From Trametes villosa (lineage: Eukaryota > Basidiomycota > Agaricomycetes > Polyporales > Polyporaceae): DNA of 48,288 bases. The DNA lies in contig PUDQ02000099.1 in the NCBI GenBank assembly GCA_002964805.2, forward strand, positions 1-48,288, written 5' to 3'. The notes beneath the pieces were generated by a model. That model did not search any database, was not told the DNA's origin, and saw only the letters and a list, made by a program, of their open reading frames with translations. Numbering within the stretch: position 1 is the first letter of the stretch; every line of letters starts with the position of its first letter. The position numbers and the translations under genes are program-made. This document shows, piece after piece, positions 20,971 through 32,285 of the stretch.

Positions 20971-22808
20971 ATGATGCATCGTACTCAACACAGTCTGTCT
21001 CTGTCCGACTTCTACAAAGCCCTAGACGACACTCTACCGTGCATCCACTTCCCCTTCCAACCACCTACCATGGCTGACGAGTTTCAAGAAATTCCTCCTT
21101 TCAAGGCCACCGAACCGCAGCTCTCAACCTATCTCGGTCTCCCTCATAACTCGAGCACCGCCCCCGGCAAGCCGAACCTTTACCTTCCGACGGGCGTGAT
21201 GAAGCGTTCAAACGAGAGTTTGGGACAATGGAGGGAGAGAGTCCTCAAGCGATGGGATCCAAGGACGCGCCGCGAGATTGTCCCTGACAACGAAGACGAG
21301 TATAATCCACTTGGAGACGGAGGCCCCGACGGCACTACCGCGCGACTGCCATTTGGGTATTCTTGCGGCTTCCAACCACTCCAAGAGGTGGACTCCCCTC
21401 ATGCGCTCATACGGAATGTCATCTTTGCGACAGGCACCGACACGAAGACAAAAGTGCCTGCGGCAGTAACCAATCTTCCGGAAGACCGCATCCTGACGGA
21501 CATCAAATTTTGTCCGTACCTGACATCTCGCCTGAGACGGTATGCCGATCCCAACTCCAAAGGCGTTTGGCCCCGAGATCCCGCTATGCACTCGTTTTTC
21601 AAAGAAGTGTACGGGCAACCGTATACCGGGAATGGGGCACGCGGATTAACGACGCTGGGAGGACCGGATTCGTACAACCAGGAACTCAAAACCTTCGAGT
21701 TCCCCTGCTGTCTTGCGCAGTACAACGCTCTCAGTGGTCTCGCTGGATGGTACATACAGCATCAGCACCGAGGACCACCAATGGTCGAATCCGAGCCTGC
21801 CGTTCAAGATGAAGTTAGGCGGCAGTTGCTTGATCCTTTGGGTTGGATATTACTAGTATGTGCCTCAGGTTCATACACGGGATCGGACCGTCAGTATTAA
21901 CTCATTCACAACAGACACGCTACAGGAGTAGAGCTACCACCAAAACTATCAAAATGATCAAGGGATATGAAAAGGAAAACAACAAGCTGAGGGAATTCCA
22001 AAGGAATATCGAGTATCCTCGCTTCGGGAGAGCCAGCGCCAAGGTCCTCGCATCCCCTGCCGAACTTGCGGGCCTCTCAAAGAAAACCCCCAAAGCGGGT
22101 TATTCGGACTTTGTCATCTTCAGCGACAAGGGGAATGAAGGCACTATGAACGTAGAAGTGAAGCCATTCTGGGCCACTGCGTACAACAACAACGCATTTG
22201 ATGGCATATTTGTAACCCCCGCCGAAACACATGCCAGGCGGGCGCCAACGTTGAATGGCAAGTTTCCCTGGGCGAAGCCGGATCCGTGGCATTCAGCCGA
22301 ACTCATCAAACAAGTACGTGAACATGATCAATGACTACAGATCCCGCTCAGTACTAAAGCACTTCTCTCAACGTAGATCTGGGGACAACTCGTCTACGGA
22401 AATACTCATTGGGGTTTTGCAACGAATGGATCAAAGATCATCGTCTACGCGAAGACCGACACACAGGAGCTCACTTTCGGACCTCCCCTCGAGTGGGACA
22501 GCCCTGATGTCTGGAAAACACTGGCAGGGCTCTGCTTTGCCAGTGTAGACCAGATACTACGCGACGAAGGCCTTACGAAGTACCTGTGCTCCGAATCGGT
22601 TAATCTGGGCGCACACAGGGAGGGAGCTGAAGAACAGGAAGACAACGATACCCAGCACGACACCCCTCCCGCAGTCGAACCTACCGGGGAGAGTAGCGCA
22701 CGCGAACGCCCCATACGCGCAAGCTCCCGGGCCCTTCCCGTCATCGACATCGACTTAAATGATGACGAGGAGGATGAGTGGGATGAGGGAGACACGATCA
22801 CGCAGTAA
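20971..22808 (+). CDS. Uncharacterised protein with possible PD-(D/E)XK-like motif
   Basis: Three exons, 20971-21855, 21915-22313 and 22377-22808, with both introns in phase 0, encode 571 residues. A second ATG at 21070 has a better context (accATGg) and would give 538 residues. I do not recognise the family with certainty. In the middle, YSDFVIF, then VEVKPFW, then IWGQLVYGNTHWGF resemble the D...ExK...Q pattern of PD-(D/E)XK nuclease folds (about D360, E376, K378, Q432). The sequence between them has alternating hydrophobic residues, as in core strands. The C-terminal 100 residues are acidic and low in complexity (DLNDDEEDEWDEGD). No signal peptide was seen. The Gypsy element sits just upstream and may have altered its promoter. 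Confidence 0.7.
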
Positions 22809-23035
22809 TGGATTACTTTACCTCAAATTCTGAGGAGTGCCTCCAGCTTGTATACTATCAGCTTGTACACTATGAAAAGAAGGTCTTGAAATATTGTAAT
22901 CATCGAATGCGTCCACCACATATGGACACGCTGTGCCTAACACGTAGCTACCTCAAGTCTAGATGCAACTGCAATCACAAAGGCACCAATCACTTCACGC
23001 GAAGCTATATGAATTATCGAGACGGTGCAGATTAA

Positions 23036-26000
23036 CTAGTCGTACCACCGCTCACGGAGGCGTTTCCGCGCAACCATCGGCTTTACGACGAAGATCGCGA
23101 GCGCGAGGCCGCCGATAGTAAACACGAGCTGCGCCTTGTTGAAGGTCTCGCTGAGCACGTCGAACGTGTTCGACGGCGCGACACGCGTCGAGAAGAGGTC
23201 GAGCCCGTACGCGAACACCAGCGACGTCGACTCCAGCAGCGCCGGGGACGTCACCACGCGGCGCGTCTTTGCCACCTGCACATACGCATGCACGCCGGTC
23301 AGTGAGTGTGCGTTTGCGGCGGAAGAGACGGGGGGAGGCTCACCCGGTAGTTGTGCGAGAGGACGCGCTTCGGGTCGTCGGGGATGACGGGGTCGTACTG
23401 GATCAGCCACTCCTCCATCTCTTGCGCGGTCGGCTTCTGCTTCGGGCGTCGCGGGTCGAGGAAGCGGCGCGGGAAGGACTGGATCTGGCCGTGCTCGTTC
23501 GCCACTGCAGCTCCATAATCAGTGGAAGATTCGCAGGACATCATAAGAGGATACGCACCGATGATGTCCTTCATGGAGATCCCATAGCTCGTCGACGTCG
23601 CCGACAGAGTCGTGATGCCGCGCGGGAAGACGTACGACTGTTCGTACACGTTCACAGATGTTGTTTCGTTCGAAAGTGACGTTAGGTCCGAGCTGTGGAA
23701 TTCGGTATTAGATATCAACTTAACCAGAAGGACGGAGACCCTCGCCACGCACCTCAAAGTCTTGTCATCGATCCCGCGCCCTTCGTAGAGTTCGACGGAG
23801 ACGACGCGATAGCCCTTCGCCTGGCTAGGCCCGACCTCGCTATCGTAGTAGTGGTACACCAGCCAGTTCTCCACCAGCGTCGCTTTGACGTCGCAGGCGC
23901 CCCCCGCGGACGGCAGCAAGGCATGGTAGAGCACCGTGCCCTTCGCGCCGTCGACCAGGTAGATCGCGCACGTCGCCGACGCCGACGCGGGCACGGACGC
24001 CGCGGGGCTGGTCACGACGCCGACGAGGTTCGGGTTGAGGTACTTGTACAGCGTCGTGCGGTTCCCGAGCACCTTCCCGAGCGACGCGACCGGGTCTGCC
24101 GGGCGCGCGAAGACGGCGCGGATGTCTTCGGTGGGTGGGAAGGGCAGCGTCCACGTTGGATACGCGACGTATCGCCCGGTGAACTCGACGTTGGAGGGGA
24201 CCCGGTGCCCGGTGAGCTGGCGCTGCCCAGGGGGGCCGGACTTCAGCGGGATGCGGAGGCTGGGCGCAACCTTGTCGAACGCGCGCAGGGTCTCGTCCGT
24301 CTCCGGGTATAGATGCACCTGGAGGAACTCGTCGAGGAGCACGACGACACGCCCCTGCGCGGTTCGCAGGAGGAACGCCTCGACAAGGGGGCCGGAGACG
24401 ACGTCCTTGCCTTGCAGGACGTCGCCGGCGGGAGACTCGTTGCTTCTTGCGTCTTCGCCGGTCAGAGCATCTACGTGGAACACCACGGTATCTACAAGAC
24501 CCTGCAGGAGGGTCGGACGGTGTGCAAGTATGGAGATCGGCATGACTTACGTTGTTTGCCTTTCGCTGGGTCACCAACACGACCTGGGGGGCCTCCCCGT
24601 CGCCGACTGTGCGTGTGACGAACAGTTTGGCGGGGATGATCTGCCCGCCCACTTGCGCGGCCCACCCCAAACCGAAGACGCGGCTCCAGAGGACCTCTCC
24701 GTTCGCCGAGTCGATACCGTAAATCTTACCGTGGGACGTAGCGGCAACGATAACCTTCCTGAAACCAAAGGCGTCGCGAGACAGCGGCTCCGTCGTATTG
24801 GAGGACGGCGCGACGGAGGCGCTCACGGAGGCATACGAGCCCGTCACGAATCGCCGCACGAAGTTCACCGCGTACTGCGGGAAGTCCTACAGGGCGGATT
24901 GAGTTCGTTCTTTCTCCACAGAACCTGGCGCGCAGCATACCTGTGCGTCTGAGAGTTGCCGGCGAAGGCGCTCGCCATACGTCTCATGCTCAACACCGGT
25001 GTGCGAGGCGATCTTCCTTTCTGGTAGCTCGACGAGCTCGGCGACTCGGATATCGGACAGGCCCTCTTCACGCGTCCACTGGTGCTGGTCCTGTTGCCAA
25101 AGCTGGACGGCTCCGGTAGATGTAGTCAAAAAGAGGCGCGAGAGCACTCTGTACGGCTCGGGGTTCGCGGCGTCGACGGCAACCTGGGTGGTGCGTTCAG
25201 CGAAGTTCATGTGTGCGCGGAGACGAGGGACGTACATGGGCGATAATGCCGTGCTCCGCCGTCTTGAACGGGAACGTGAATCCCGTAACGAGGCCCTTAC
25301 CCTCGGCGAGGTGTGACGCAAAGATGTGCGCCGACGCTTGCTGGGAAACGGTCAGCACGAATACCGCCCATGGTCGGGACAGGACGGACCCTGAACGCGT
25401 GTGACCAGAACACCCGGGCAATGTACGGGTGTCCATCGACGTCTAGACCGCCTGCGTAGATCGAATCGGAGCGCTGCGGCGACGTCGTCTGCATGAAGAA
25501 CGTTAGTATGGCAATCCAGCCGCCCAGAGAAGCTCGTACGTACAGAGTCTGCAAACTCCCAGATTACCTTCAAGCCCTCGGAGCTGAGTCTAATCACCCG
25601 CCCAGAACCATCCTCCTGCACGGCAACGAACTGGCCGTATCCAGACACTCCAACGTCTTGGATAGATCTGTACGAAGCGCCCTTAATGGCGGCGGGCTTA
25701 GCCTTGAGGCTCGGGGTTAGAGGGAAATGCTTGATGGTTTTCGCCTCAAGCCACACGAGTTGCGGCTCGATTTCCGATACTCTGTGGTCCCGTACGACGA
25801 ACACGTCGGTGAACCCTGACGTGACACTTGAGGGAATGTCACCGCTGGCGAGAGCTTCGCCGGTGGTCGGGGATAGGGAAGTTACGTGCAGCGTGTATGA
25901 CGCAAAGGACTTGGCGAGGCCGAGGAGATACACGGCGTCCGGCGTCGCAAGGATCTTGGAGTATACAACCAGGGACCTGTACACGGAGGGTTAGCACTCG

Positions 26001-26722
26001 TCTATAAGCTAGTCTTTTGGTATCGGTCGTGTACGCCATTCTTCGGAATACTCACGTTTGGTCAGGTGCGCTCCAGCCCCACTTCACGTCGCTAGTGTGC
26101 CTGTCGATACGCCGGAGGACATGTCCGTCCGTGAGCACGAAGATGTCCCCCGCCTGCTCCCCGGCGCTGAACGCGATCGCAGCCCCCAGCGTTTCTGGTT
26201 CAAACAGCCGGCCCGCTTCCTGGCTATGTAGCCGTGTTTCTAGTAGAAGGTCGCCTTCTACGGTGTCGAATAGGCGGAGGTAGGCACCCCCGACGCCGGA
26301 CAAGGCGGCCACAACTGTGCGCCCTCATCAGGATAACATGCGCGTAGGCAGAAAGGGGCAAACGTACCGTCGTTGTCCTTGCAGTATGTGATGATGCGGT
26401 CGTCCTCGTCGAATACGTGCCGCCATTCTATACTTGGTCGCGCTCGTCCTCGCCTCTCATTGCATCATCATACACGGGTATGCTCACCTATCGAGCCATT
26501 TGCCGGGTTCAGCGCGGAGAGCACGTTGTTTTGGGTCGCGGTCAGGACCATGCTCCGCGTCGCGCCGCTCTCGTACTCTCTCCGGTGGAATGTGGGCGCA
26601 GTCGCTGGAGACTGGATGAGCGGTACGCCGACCTGGGGTTTATGCCAGTCGAGCACGCCGGCTTCCGAGGCGTGCAGCGCGTACGCGCATGCCGCGCCGA
26701 GTAGTAGGGAGAAGAGCCTCAT
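23036..26722 (-). CDS. EMC1: ER membrane protein complex subunit 1
   Basis: Largest lumenal subunit of the ER membrane insertase EMC. The start at 26722 gives a signal peptide (MRLFSLLLGAACAYA) and the conserved opening EAGVLDWHKPQVG. A PQQ-like beta-propeller follows (TATQNNVLSALNPANGSI; ITYCKDND; DIFVLTDGHVLRRIDRHTS). Further on are regions such as VVAATSHGKIYGIDSANGEV. The C-terminal DUF1620 region contains YVFPRGITTLSATSTSYGIS and DPRRPKQKPTAQEMEEWL. A single transmembrane segment near the end (LVFTIGGLALAIFVV) and a short basic tail (RKRLRERWYD) match the family topology. Many short introns are needed. The TAG is at 23036-23038. No lesion was seen. Confidence 0.93.
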
Positions 26723-27652
26723 GGAGGCTTTCTGAATCCGCGGCCAAGCCAGAGGTGGTGGAGAGGAGAGAGATGTGCTCGCTGCGTGCCGCTCGCGGGG
26801 CGACGCGTGCGGCGCTGTCGACGCGCTGCAAATAGGCGCCCATTTGTACGAACGGCTGAGCATGAGTTGCCTACACATAGCTACAGAACCAGGGACTAGC
26901 TGCAGTACGAACGACCCCGAACATCTCAAGTTCTCGTGTCACGCCATCAAGCAGGTATCGGAGGTTGGAGGTTGTTGTTCCAAGGTCTGCAACCTGACTT
27001 CAGCAGATATATGCATTGCGTTACGACTGGGCGTATGAATATCTCTGTCGAATCCTATACTGGTTGAGCCATCTCCTCACTCACGAAGGGTACCATAAGC
27101 CTGCGACAGACAAGGAAGGCTGAAATACACTACTACGGTGAGCAGGTCGCCAACATTTGGATCGGCCATCTGGCGGTGAAGCATCTATCTGCCTGGCATT
27201 GCTGCCCATGCGCCTCCGCACGGGGCAAGAAAGCTGCTTGAACGGCAGAATGTCCGGCCCAACATTGTCGCCCGCGTGTTGAAGATCGTTACCAAAAAGG
27301 GTTGTAAAGGTGTCGCGGTGAACAGGGGTTTCATGGGTGTTTTCCCGCGTTGGACGGCATGCGGTATGTTATCCTGCGCTGGACAGTAGAGGTCGTTGCC
27401 GTAGACCTGTAACTTGGTCGGAGATTCGAGAAGACCTGCGGGATTTTGCGCAATGTTCTATCGTGGAGTACGTCCAGGCCCAGACACCGAGACACGGCGA
27501 CGAGGAAAATGGGAAATCAACGGGATGGTCACATTAGCAACATATTGCTGCGAGGCTCAGAGACTACTCTAACTGCAAGTAGACATGTCAGTGGCCTGCA
27601 CAGTGGACCAAACTAAGCGACGTACCTGCGTAGACTAAGCTAGGGGTCCCCT
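26723..27652. other. Intergenic between EMC1 start and QCR6 stop
   Basis: 930 bp. It includes the EMC1 promoter and the QCR6 3' flank. ORFs here are short, lack domains and run antisense to the promoter; none is supported. Confidence 0.55.
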
Positions 27653-28291
27653 CTACTTGAGCTTGGAGAAGAGTTTTGGCGCAGTGCAGCCCTACAAAAA
27701 CATTAGTATAGAGCGCAGGGGCGGATGCGCGTGACGTACGTTGACGCAGTGCATGAGGCTGTAAGCGAATGCGTCAGTAACAGCGACGATAACTTCTGCA
27801 CAAGACGCATGTACTCACTGGTCTGCCGGCGAAGAAACACGAGGATGGCGCGACGTCAGTAAATGGTTCAACCTAGTTCTGATCGTACTTACAGCTGGGA
27901 AACACAGTCAGTACGATTCACAGAGGTTCTGAGTGAAGAATGATACTCACAACTCCTCGACGCAGTCCTCGCCCTTGTAGCCCTCGCCAGCGTTGACCTT
28001 CTCCTCGCAGTGCTGGAAGTGGTGCAGCGCCGGCGCGCACTTCGCGCTCTGCTCGCACTCCTCCACGATAGCCGGCAGGGGCTGTCAGGACCCACGAACG
28101 CATCAGTAGTAATCCCAGCGCGAAGCAGCCAAAATGCGCACGTCCTCGGGCTCCTCCTCTTCCTCCTCGGCCTCCTGAGGCTCCTCCTGGGCCTCCTCCT
28201 CCTGGGCGGGCTCCTCCTTCGCCTCCTTTTCCTCGGGGGCGTCCGCGTGGACGACGGAGAAGAACGAAGAGAACATCGACGAGAGACTCAT
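27653..28291 (-). CDS. QCR6: Cytochrome bc1 complex subunit 6 (hinge protein) with two microexons
   Basis: Acidic hinge protein of respiratory complex III, linked to cytochrome c1. The start at 28291 gives MSLSSMFSSFFSVVHA and then a long Glu/Ala-rich acidic stretch. Exon 2 holds the twin-cysteine helices (EECEQSAKCAPALHHFQHCE, ending EDCVE-E). The predicted exons on the minus strand are 28142-28291, 27951-28081, 27893-27894 (2 nt), 27819-27822 (4 nt), 27740-27758 (19 nt) and 27653-27691. Together they give 345 nt, or 114 residues. The joined reading across the tiny exons is EFYHLMHC, as expected of the family, followed by APKLFSKLK and a stop. All five introns are GT-AG, 48-70 nt; three have a CTGAC branch motif. 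Without the microexons the frame and the conserved HLMHC helix cannot be connected. Confidence 0.9.
27819..27822 (-). other. QCR6: 4-nt microexon of QCR6 (ACCA)
   Basis: Flanked by a CGGCAG acceptor and a GTGAGT donor. It completes Tyr and starts a His codon that ends in the next exon. Confidence 0.8.
27893..27894 (-). other. QCR6: 2-nt microexon of QCR6 (CT)
   Basis: Flanked by a TCCCAG acceptor and a GTAAGT donor. It supplies the last base of a Phe codon and the first base of a Tyr codon. Confidence 0.8.
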
Positions 28292-28791
28292 TTCTGCGCG
28301 CGGGCAGACGGGGACAGCGTTGACGGGGGGCAAGCTCGGGCGACGGCGCGACGGCTCAGAACGGAACCTCGGGAGACGCCGCGCCTCGCAATCGGCCGGT
28401 TCCGATTGGTCTGGGCCAGTTCGTCTCGAGGGCTGCAGTCGAACCAAGCACGATAGAAGCCCGGGTTATAGGGCTAGGTCGCCAGATCAAGCACAACTAT
28501 CATCTATCTAGTGCTCCCATTGTAAGGATTAGAAGCTGGTCAACACTGTGAATTGAACCTCTAACCACTGGCAGTACTTCCGGTAAGTTGAATGAACTCT
28601 TGGACCTTGCGCTCGTACTATATTCCTCAGAGAGTCAGAGACAACCGTTGTCGTATGCGCAAAGGCCTACGAGGATTCGTACCAGTACTCTGCAGCTCAG
28701 AAAGGCCGTTTGCGCCGCCCGTCTCTTCTGCTCAGTCTACCACCTGCGATATTTTCTACGCCGCCGAAGAGCACATATTGCACAGCCAAGG
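28292..28791. other. Divergent promoter region between QCR6 and kinase-like copy 2
   Basis: 500 bp without a supported gene. It serves two divergent starts (28291 minus, 28792 plus). Confidence 0.55.
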
Positions 28792-29937
28792 ATGTCTGCA
28801 TCGACCGACAGAATCCAAACCCCTGACGTTGACAAGGGCCCAACGAGTGCGAAGCTCCAAGCGAACGCCGTGGAGCTACAACAGCCTCTGGTCAGTCCAC
28901 AGCAGCCGTTACCACTTGCTCACCAAGTAGTTCGCTGACGCGGTAGTCGGCCCTTCATAGGAGTCCATCGAAATCGACGGCCTTGCGAAGGCGAATGACG
29001 GATCGTCGGTCGCCATCATCCTCCCGCGCGAGTTGCCAGATCCCATCGTGCGAGACCTATCCGACCCTAAGGACGAAGAAATGCAAACGGAGAGACCTCG
29101 AAAACGCAGTACTACCAAACCGTGGCTAGGATCCAGCGTAACACTCAAGCTCAAGCTGGGCAAGCTGATCAGCGGTCCAACAAACCCGAATGGCAGCTGG
29201 GTGTACGCGGTCGAAGTCATCCGCTCGGAGTTCCCTATCGCCCTTCCTCCACTTGCCATCAAGCTCGCGCAGCGGACCCTGGGCGGGAAGCTCTCCCAGG
29301 AGGCCGATGCGTACGACCTGATGGAGAGCCTGCAAGGAAAGATTGTGCCGCGCTGCTACGGGTACTTCCGCCAGGTCATCAACCTGCAGGAGCGGAGCGT
29401 CGTCCCCTGGGACCCTAAATGTCCCTTCCCAAGATCCCAACAGACCTTCGACATCTACGACATGCCCCACCCTTGCGCCAGTCTGAACGTGCTTGTGCTG
29501 GAGTGGCTGGGCATGTCGCTCAAGACGTACATGCGAAACCCAGAGCGGCCATTGACGATGTCGCGAATGAATGAACTGTGGTGAGTTGGGGAGCCCTTCG
29601 GTGCGCCCCGCGTGTATTCACGTCCTGCTATGTGTACAGCGGGCAGTTGAAGGAGATGTACAAGAAGGTTTCGACGCAGTGTGGCCTGCTCCACATGGAC
29701 ATTAGGACGGTAAATGTCGTGTGTGTGCCCCCTGCCCATCCATCCTCGGCCAACTCCCCCGTTACTGGCACAGTTCGGAAGGATTACCCCTGGCGCCTCA
29801 TAGACTGGGAGCAGTGTCGGAGGCTCAACATCGACTTACGTCTTCAGTTTATGCATTGGGAGATTGAAGAGGGGATTGAGGACACCGTTGTAGAAGAGAT
29901 GCGGTTTTACGTACGTGATGACGACGAAGATGCATGA
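28792..29937 (+). CDS. Kinase-like protein, copy 2 (HMDIRTVN / IDWE)
   Basis: Paralogue of the gene at 11334-12478, in opposite orientation about 17 kb away. Exons are 28792-28890, 28961-29580 and 29640-29937 (338 residues); both intron positions and phases match copy 1. Shared blocks include RELPDPI, STTKPWLGSSVTLKLKLGKL, PPLAIKLAQRTLGGKLSQEA, VPRCYGYFRQ and IYDMPHPCASLNVL. The catalytic-loop motif is HMDIRTVN: the Asp and Asn are kept but the Gly after His is Met and the basic residue has shifted. The metal-binding motif is WRLIDWEQ. Intron conservation argues for DNA-level duplication, not retrocopying. The first exon differs completely between copies. No stop or frame break was seen. Confidence 0.75.
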
Positions 29938-30487
29938 GTAGGTCGCGTAGACAGAGGTCACTAGTGAGGATCTTGGTCTGGGGCAGATTTACGATATGTG
30001 CTTGATGTACTATTGTGCCATTGTGAAATGTTCAGTGGAATTTTTTCGCGGTAGTCTGTTCGGAAACGTAGCGCCAAGTCTGTAGGTATGGGCGGAGAGG
30101 GGTCGCGTAGGAGGTGAGAAGATAGCCGTATTCCGCGGCGCAAAGTCAACTGTTGTACAAGGTGTCGTGTGCGAAGGTATGTGAGCGAGGTGGAGAGCGG
30201 GAAAAAATGAAAGCAGGATGAGCGAGCGCAGTACGGGTACAGCGAGTCCCCGCTTTTGAGTTACGCGAGACTTGTAGGAGCGCCGGGCGTGTACGAAAGG
30301 TTAAGGTGATGGGCAACAAGCTGTTCCGAGGAGCGGGGTGGTCCGCCTGCGACCATCCGCGACACCAGGTTAGCACTAGCACTAGAACTTGGGACGCACG
30401 GAAAAGCGTAAGAGGGCTCACCTGCTTGAGACGCCAGTGTGCACATTCGCATGTGGAGCGACGTGGTCGTATGCAATGGCGCCTCGG
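29938..30487. other. Convergent intergenic region
   Basis: 550 bp between two 3' ends (kinase-like copy 2 and the F-box gene). No feature recognised. Confidence 0.5.
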
Positions 30488-32042
30488 CTATGAGGGCAGG
30501 TCATTGACTCCTCCCGCAAGGTCATACGGACGAGGTCCTTTTGTGAAGCACTCCTCGGAGCACACGGTTGCGGATACCGTGTCGCGATGTCGGGCGCAGT
30601 ACCACGTCGGGGGCAACGGCTCCTCCGGGTCTAGGTACGCTGCGGGTTCAACGTTCAATGCGCCCACCATCAGCCCAACGCCCAACTCTGGGCGTAGCGG
30701 ACTTACAATAGGCCTTGTACAAGGAAACCGCGATGTCAATGTCGCCGCCATACGGCAGAGTCTCTATTGCACGGAGATGACGATCCCACAGATCAGGCGA
30801 GGCGCAGGAATGCGGGAGGTCGTTTGATGGAACTTGAATGTTGATGGATCGCAGGAAGCGCCACGAAGGAACCATGCGGATGGGACCTGTAAATGCGTGT
30901 CGAAAGTATGCGCCCAGTAAGAGCCTGGCGTTGAAGGTGAGCGGCAGGTCGTCCTTGGTCGGGGGCGCGGCGAAGCGTATTACGATGTTCCGCAGGGGGA
31001 TGGGGTGCTGGTACACGTTCAGGACGAGGACCTGGAGTTCAGCAGCCATGCGCCGGTGGCGCCAGGTCTCTTCCGCGGGCGCGGACGCGTATCTCGTCAG
31101 ATATATTCCGAACGTCTGAAGTTCCCTAAAAGTCACGAGATCCTTGAACAGGGAAACTAGCGCAGAGCATGAGCGAACGAGATTGGATGGGGAGTAAGCC
31201 AAACTGTTCGCAAATACCTGGCGGTACGCAGACAGGGTGTTCTACTCTCGACGCCCGCTCGCCAACTCTGATAGTGAGCTTCTCCAGTGCATGTCCAAAC
31301 ACGTCCGCGGGCGGGAAAGCTGGGCATAGATACCAGATATCCTAGAAGCTTTGCAGTGAGCTCTTCTGTTTTCACTATGGACGCAGATACCACAACAACC
31401 CACGTCTAATTCGAGCGTTTTCAAACGATGGCAGCGTCCTCGTCTCGCAATCGCGCTGATCCGTGTAGCCTTTGAAGTGGTTAGCTCGTCGACCTTGTCC
31501 GCTTTTCCAGGCAGTCCATCGAGGTGGCTACCAAGGCGCAGGGTGGATAGTTCGGGAAAGGCCCATATGAAGTTAAAAAGACTCGACCACGAAGGGAAGA
31601 GAGAAAGGTCCCAGATAGAGAGGCTAGTGATCGAATATTGAGCTGTAAGAACAGCGTAACTTGGGGGATAGAGCGACAAATCTGCGTCGAAGACGAGAGA
31701 GCGCACGTTCGGTAGCTTCCGGATGAGTTCGGTCATCGCGAACGGTATGTACCTGTTGTGCGACTGCACTCGAATTTCACGGACGAATTCACCTAGGTAA
31801 GAGTTATTAAAGACGCTAGTGGCAAAAGTGTCGAAACGGGTGGGGTCTGTGAGGATGACAATCGTGAACAAATTCTGACGGCTGCGCGGCAGCCAGTCTC
31901 GACAGGTAAGGGCGCAGGCTGTGAGGCGGGCGTAGGATTGCCACACCCATTTCGGACCTTCCCATATGTCAGGATCGCGACGACAAAAGTCGATGATAGT
32001 CTCGGACACCTCGACGGGCAAGAGAGCTCGAGCAGTGTTCAT
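30488..32042 (-). CDS. F-box protein, agaricomycete type
   Basis: The N-terminal F-box-like motif reads LLPVEVSETIIDFCRRDPD, followed by ARLTACALTCRDWLPRSRQN. Family members bind Skp1 and present substrates to SCF ubiquitin ligases. An LRR-like region follows (RKLPNVRSLVFDADLSLYP; ITSLSIWDLSLFPSW; FPELSTLRLGSHL). I chose the ATG at 32042 (MNTARALLPVEV); another in-frame ATG is at 32096. Exon joins between about 31150 and 31390 are uncertain. Near the 3' end a GTAAGT donor after ...SLYKAY would splice to an exon ending VNDLPS with TAG at 30488. Without that splice the protein stops at 30648-30650. Target unknown. Confidence 0.65.
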
Positions 32043-32285
32043 CGTGGTGGGAGGGAAAGAAGCGTTGGACTGGCCAGAAACGTGAAGCGCCCGCATCAGT
32101 CAGGTGACCGTCGCGTCGCGTGTCGGGCGTGGCGTCGTGCTATCGCGCCTCAGCTCTTGTTCTCGACCACCACAGTGTTGCCTGACCAGTCCCCCATAAC
32201 ACTACCGTTTGTCTTTCTAATACATCTAACAGGCAAATTAAGTACTGACGGTCAGTGTAGCCACCGAGCCGTACCGAACGCGACC
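32043..32285. promoter_or_regulatory. Compact divergent promoter (F-box / TDP1)
   Basis: About 240 bp separate two divergent start codons. No TATA box obvious. Confidence 0.4.

Noticed and set aside
22808..23035. 75-codon ORF after the unknown nuclease-like gene
   Set aside because: No domain, starts within the stop region of the preceding gene, lies in its 3' flank and looks random.
28530..28600. Possible tRNA B-box (AGAGGTTCAATTC on the minus strand)
   Set aside because: No matching A-box or acceptor stem could be folded around it.
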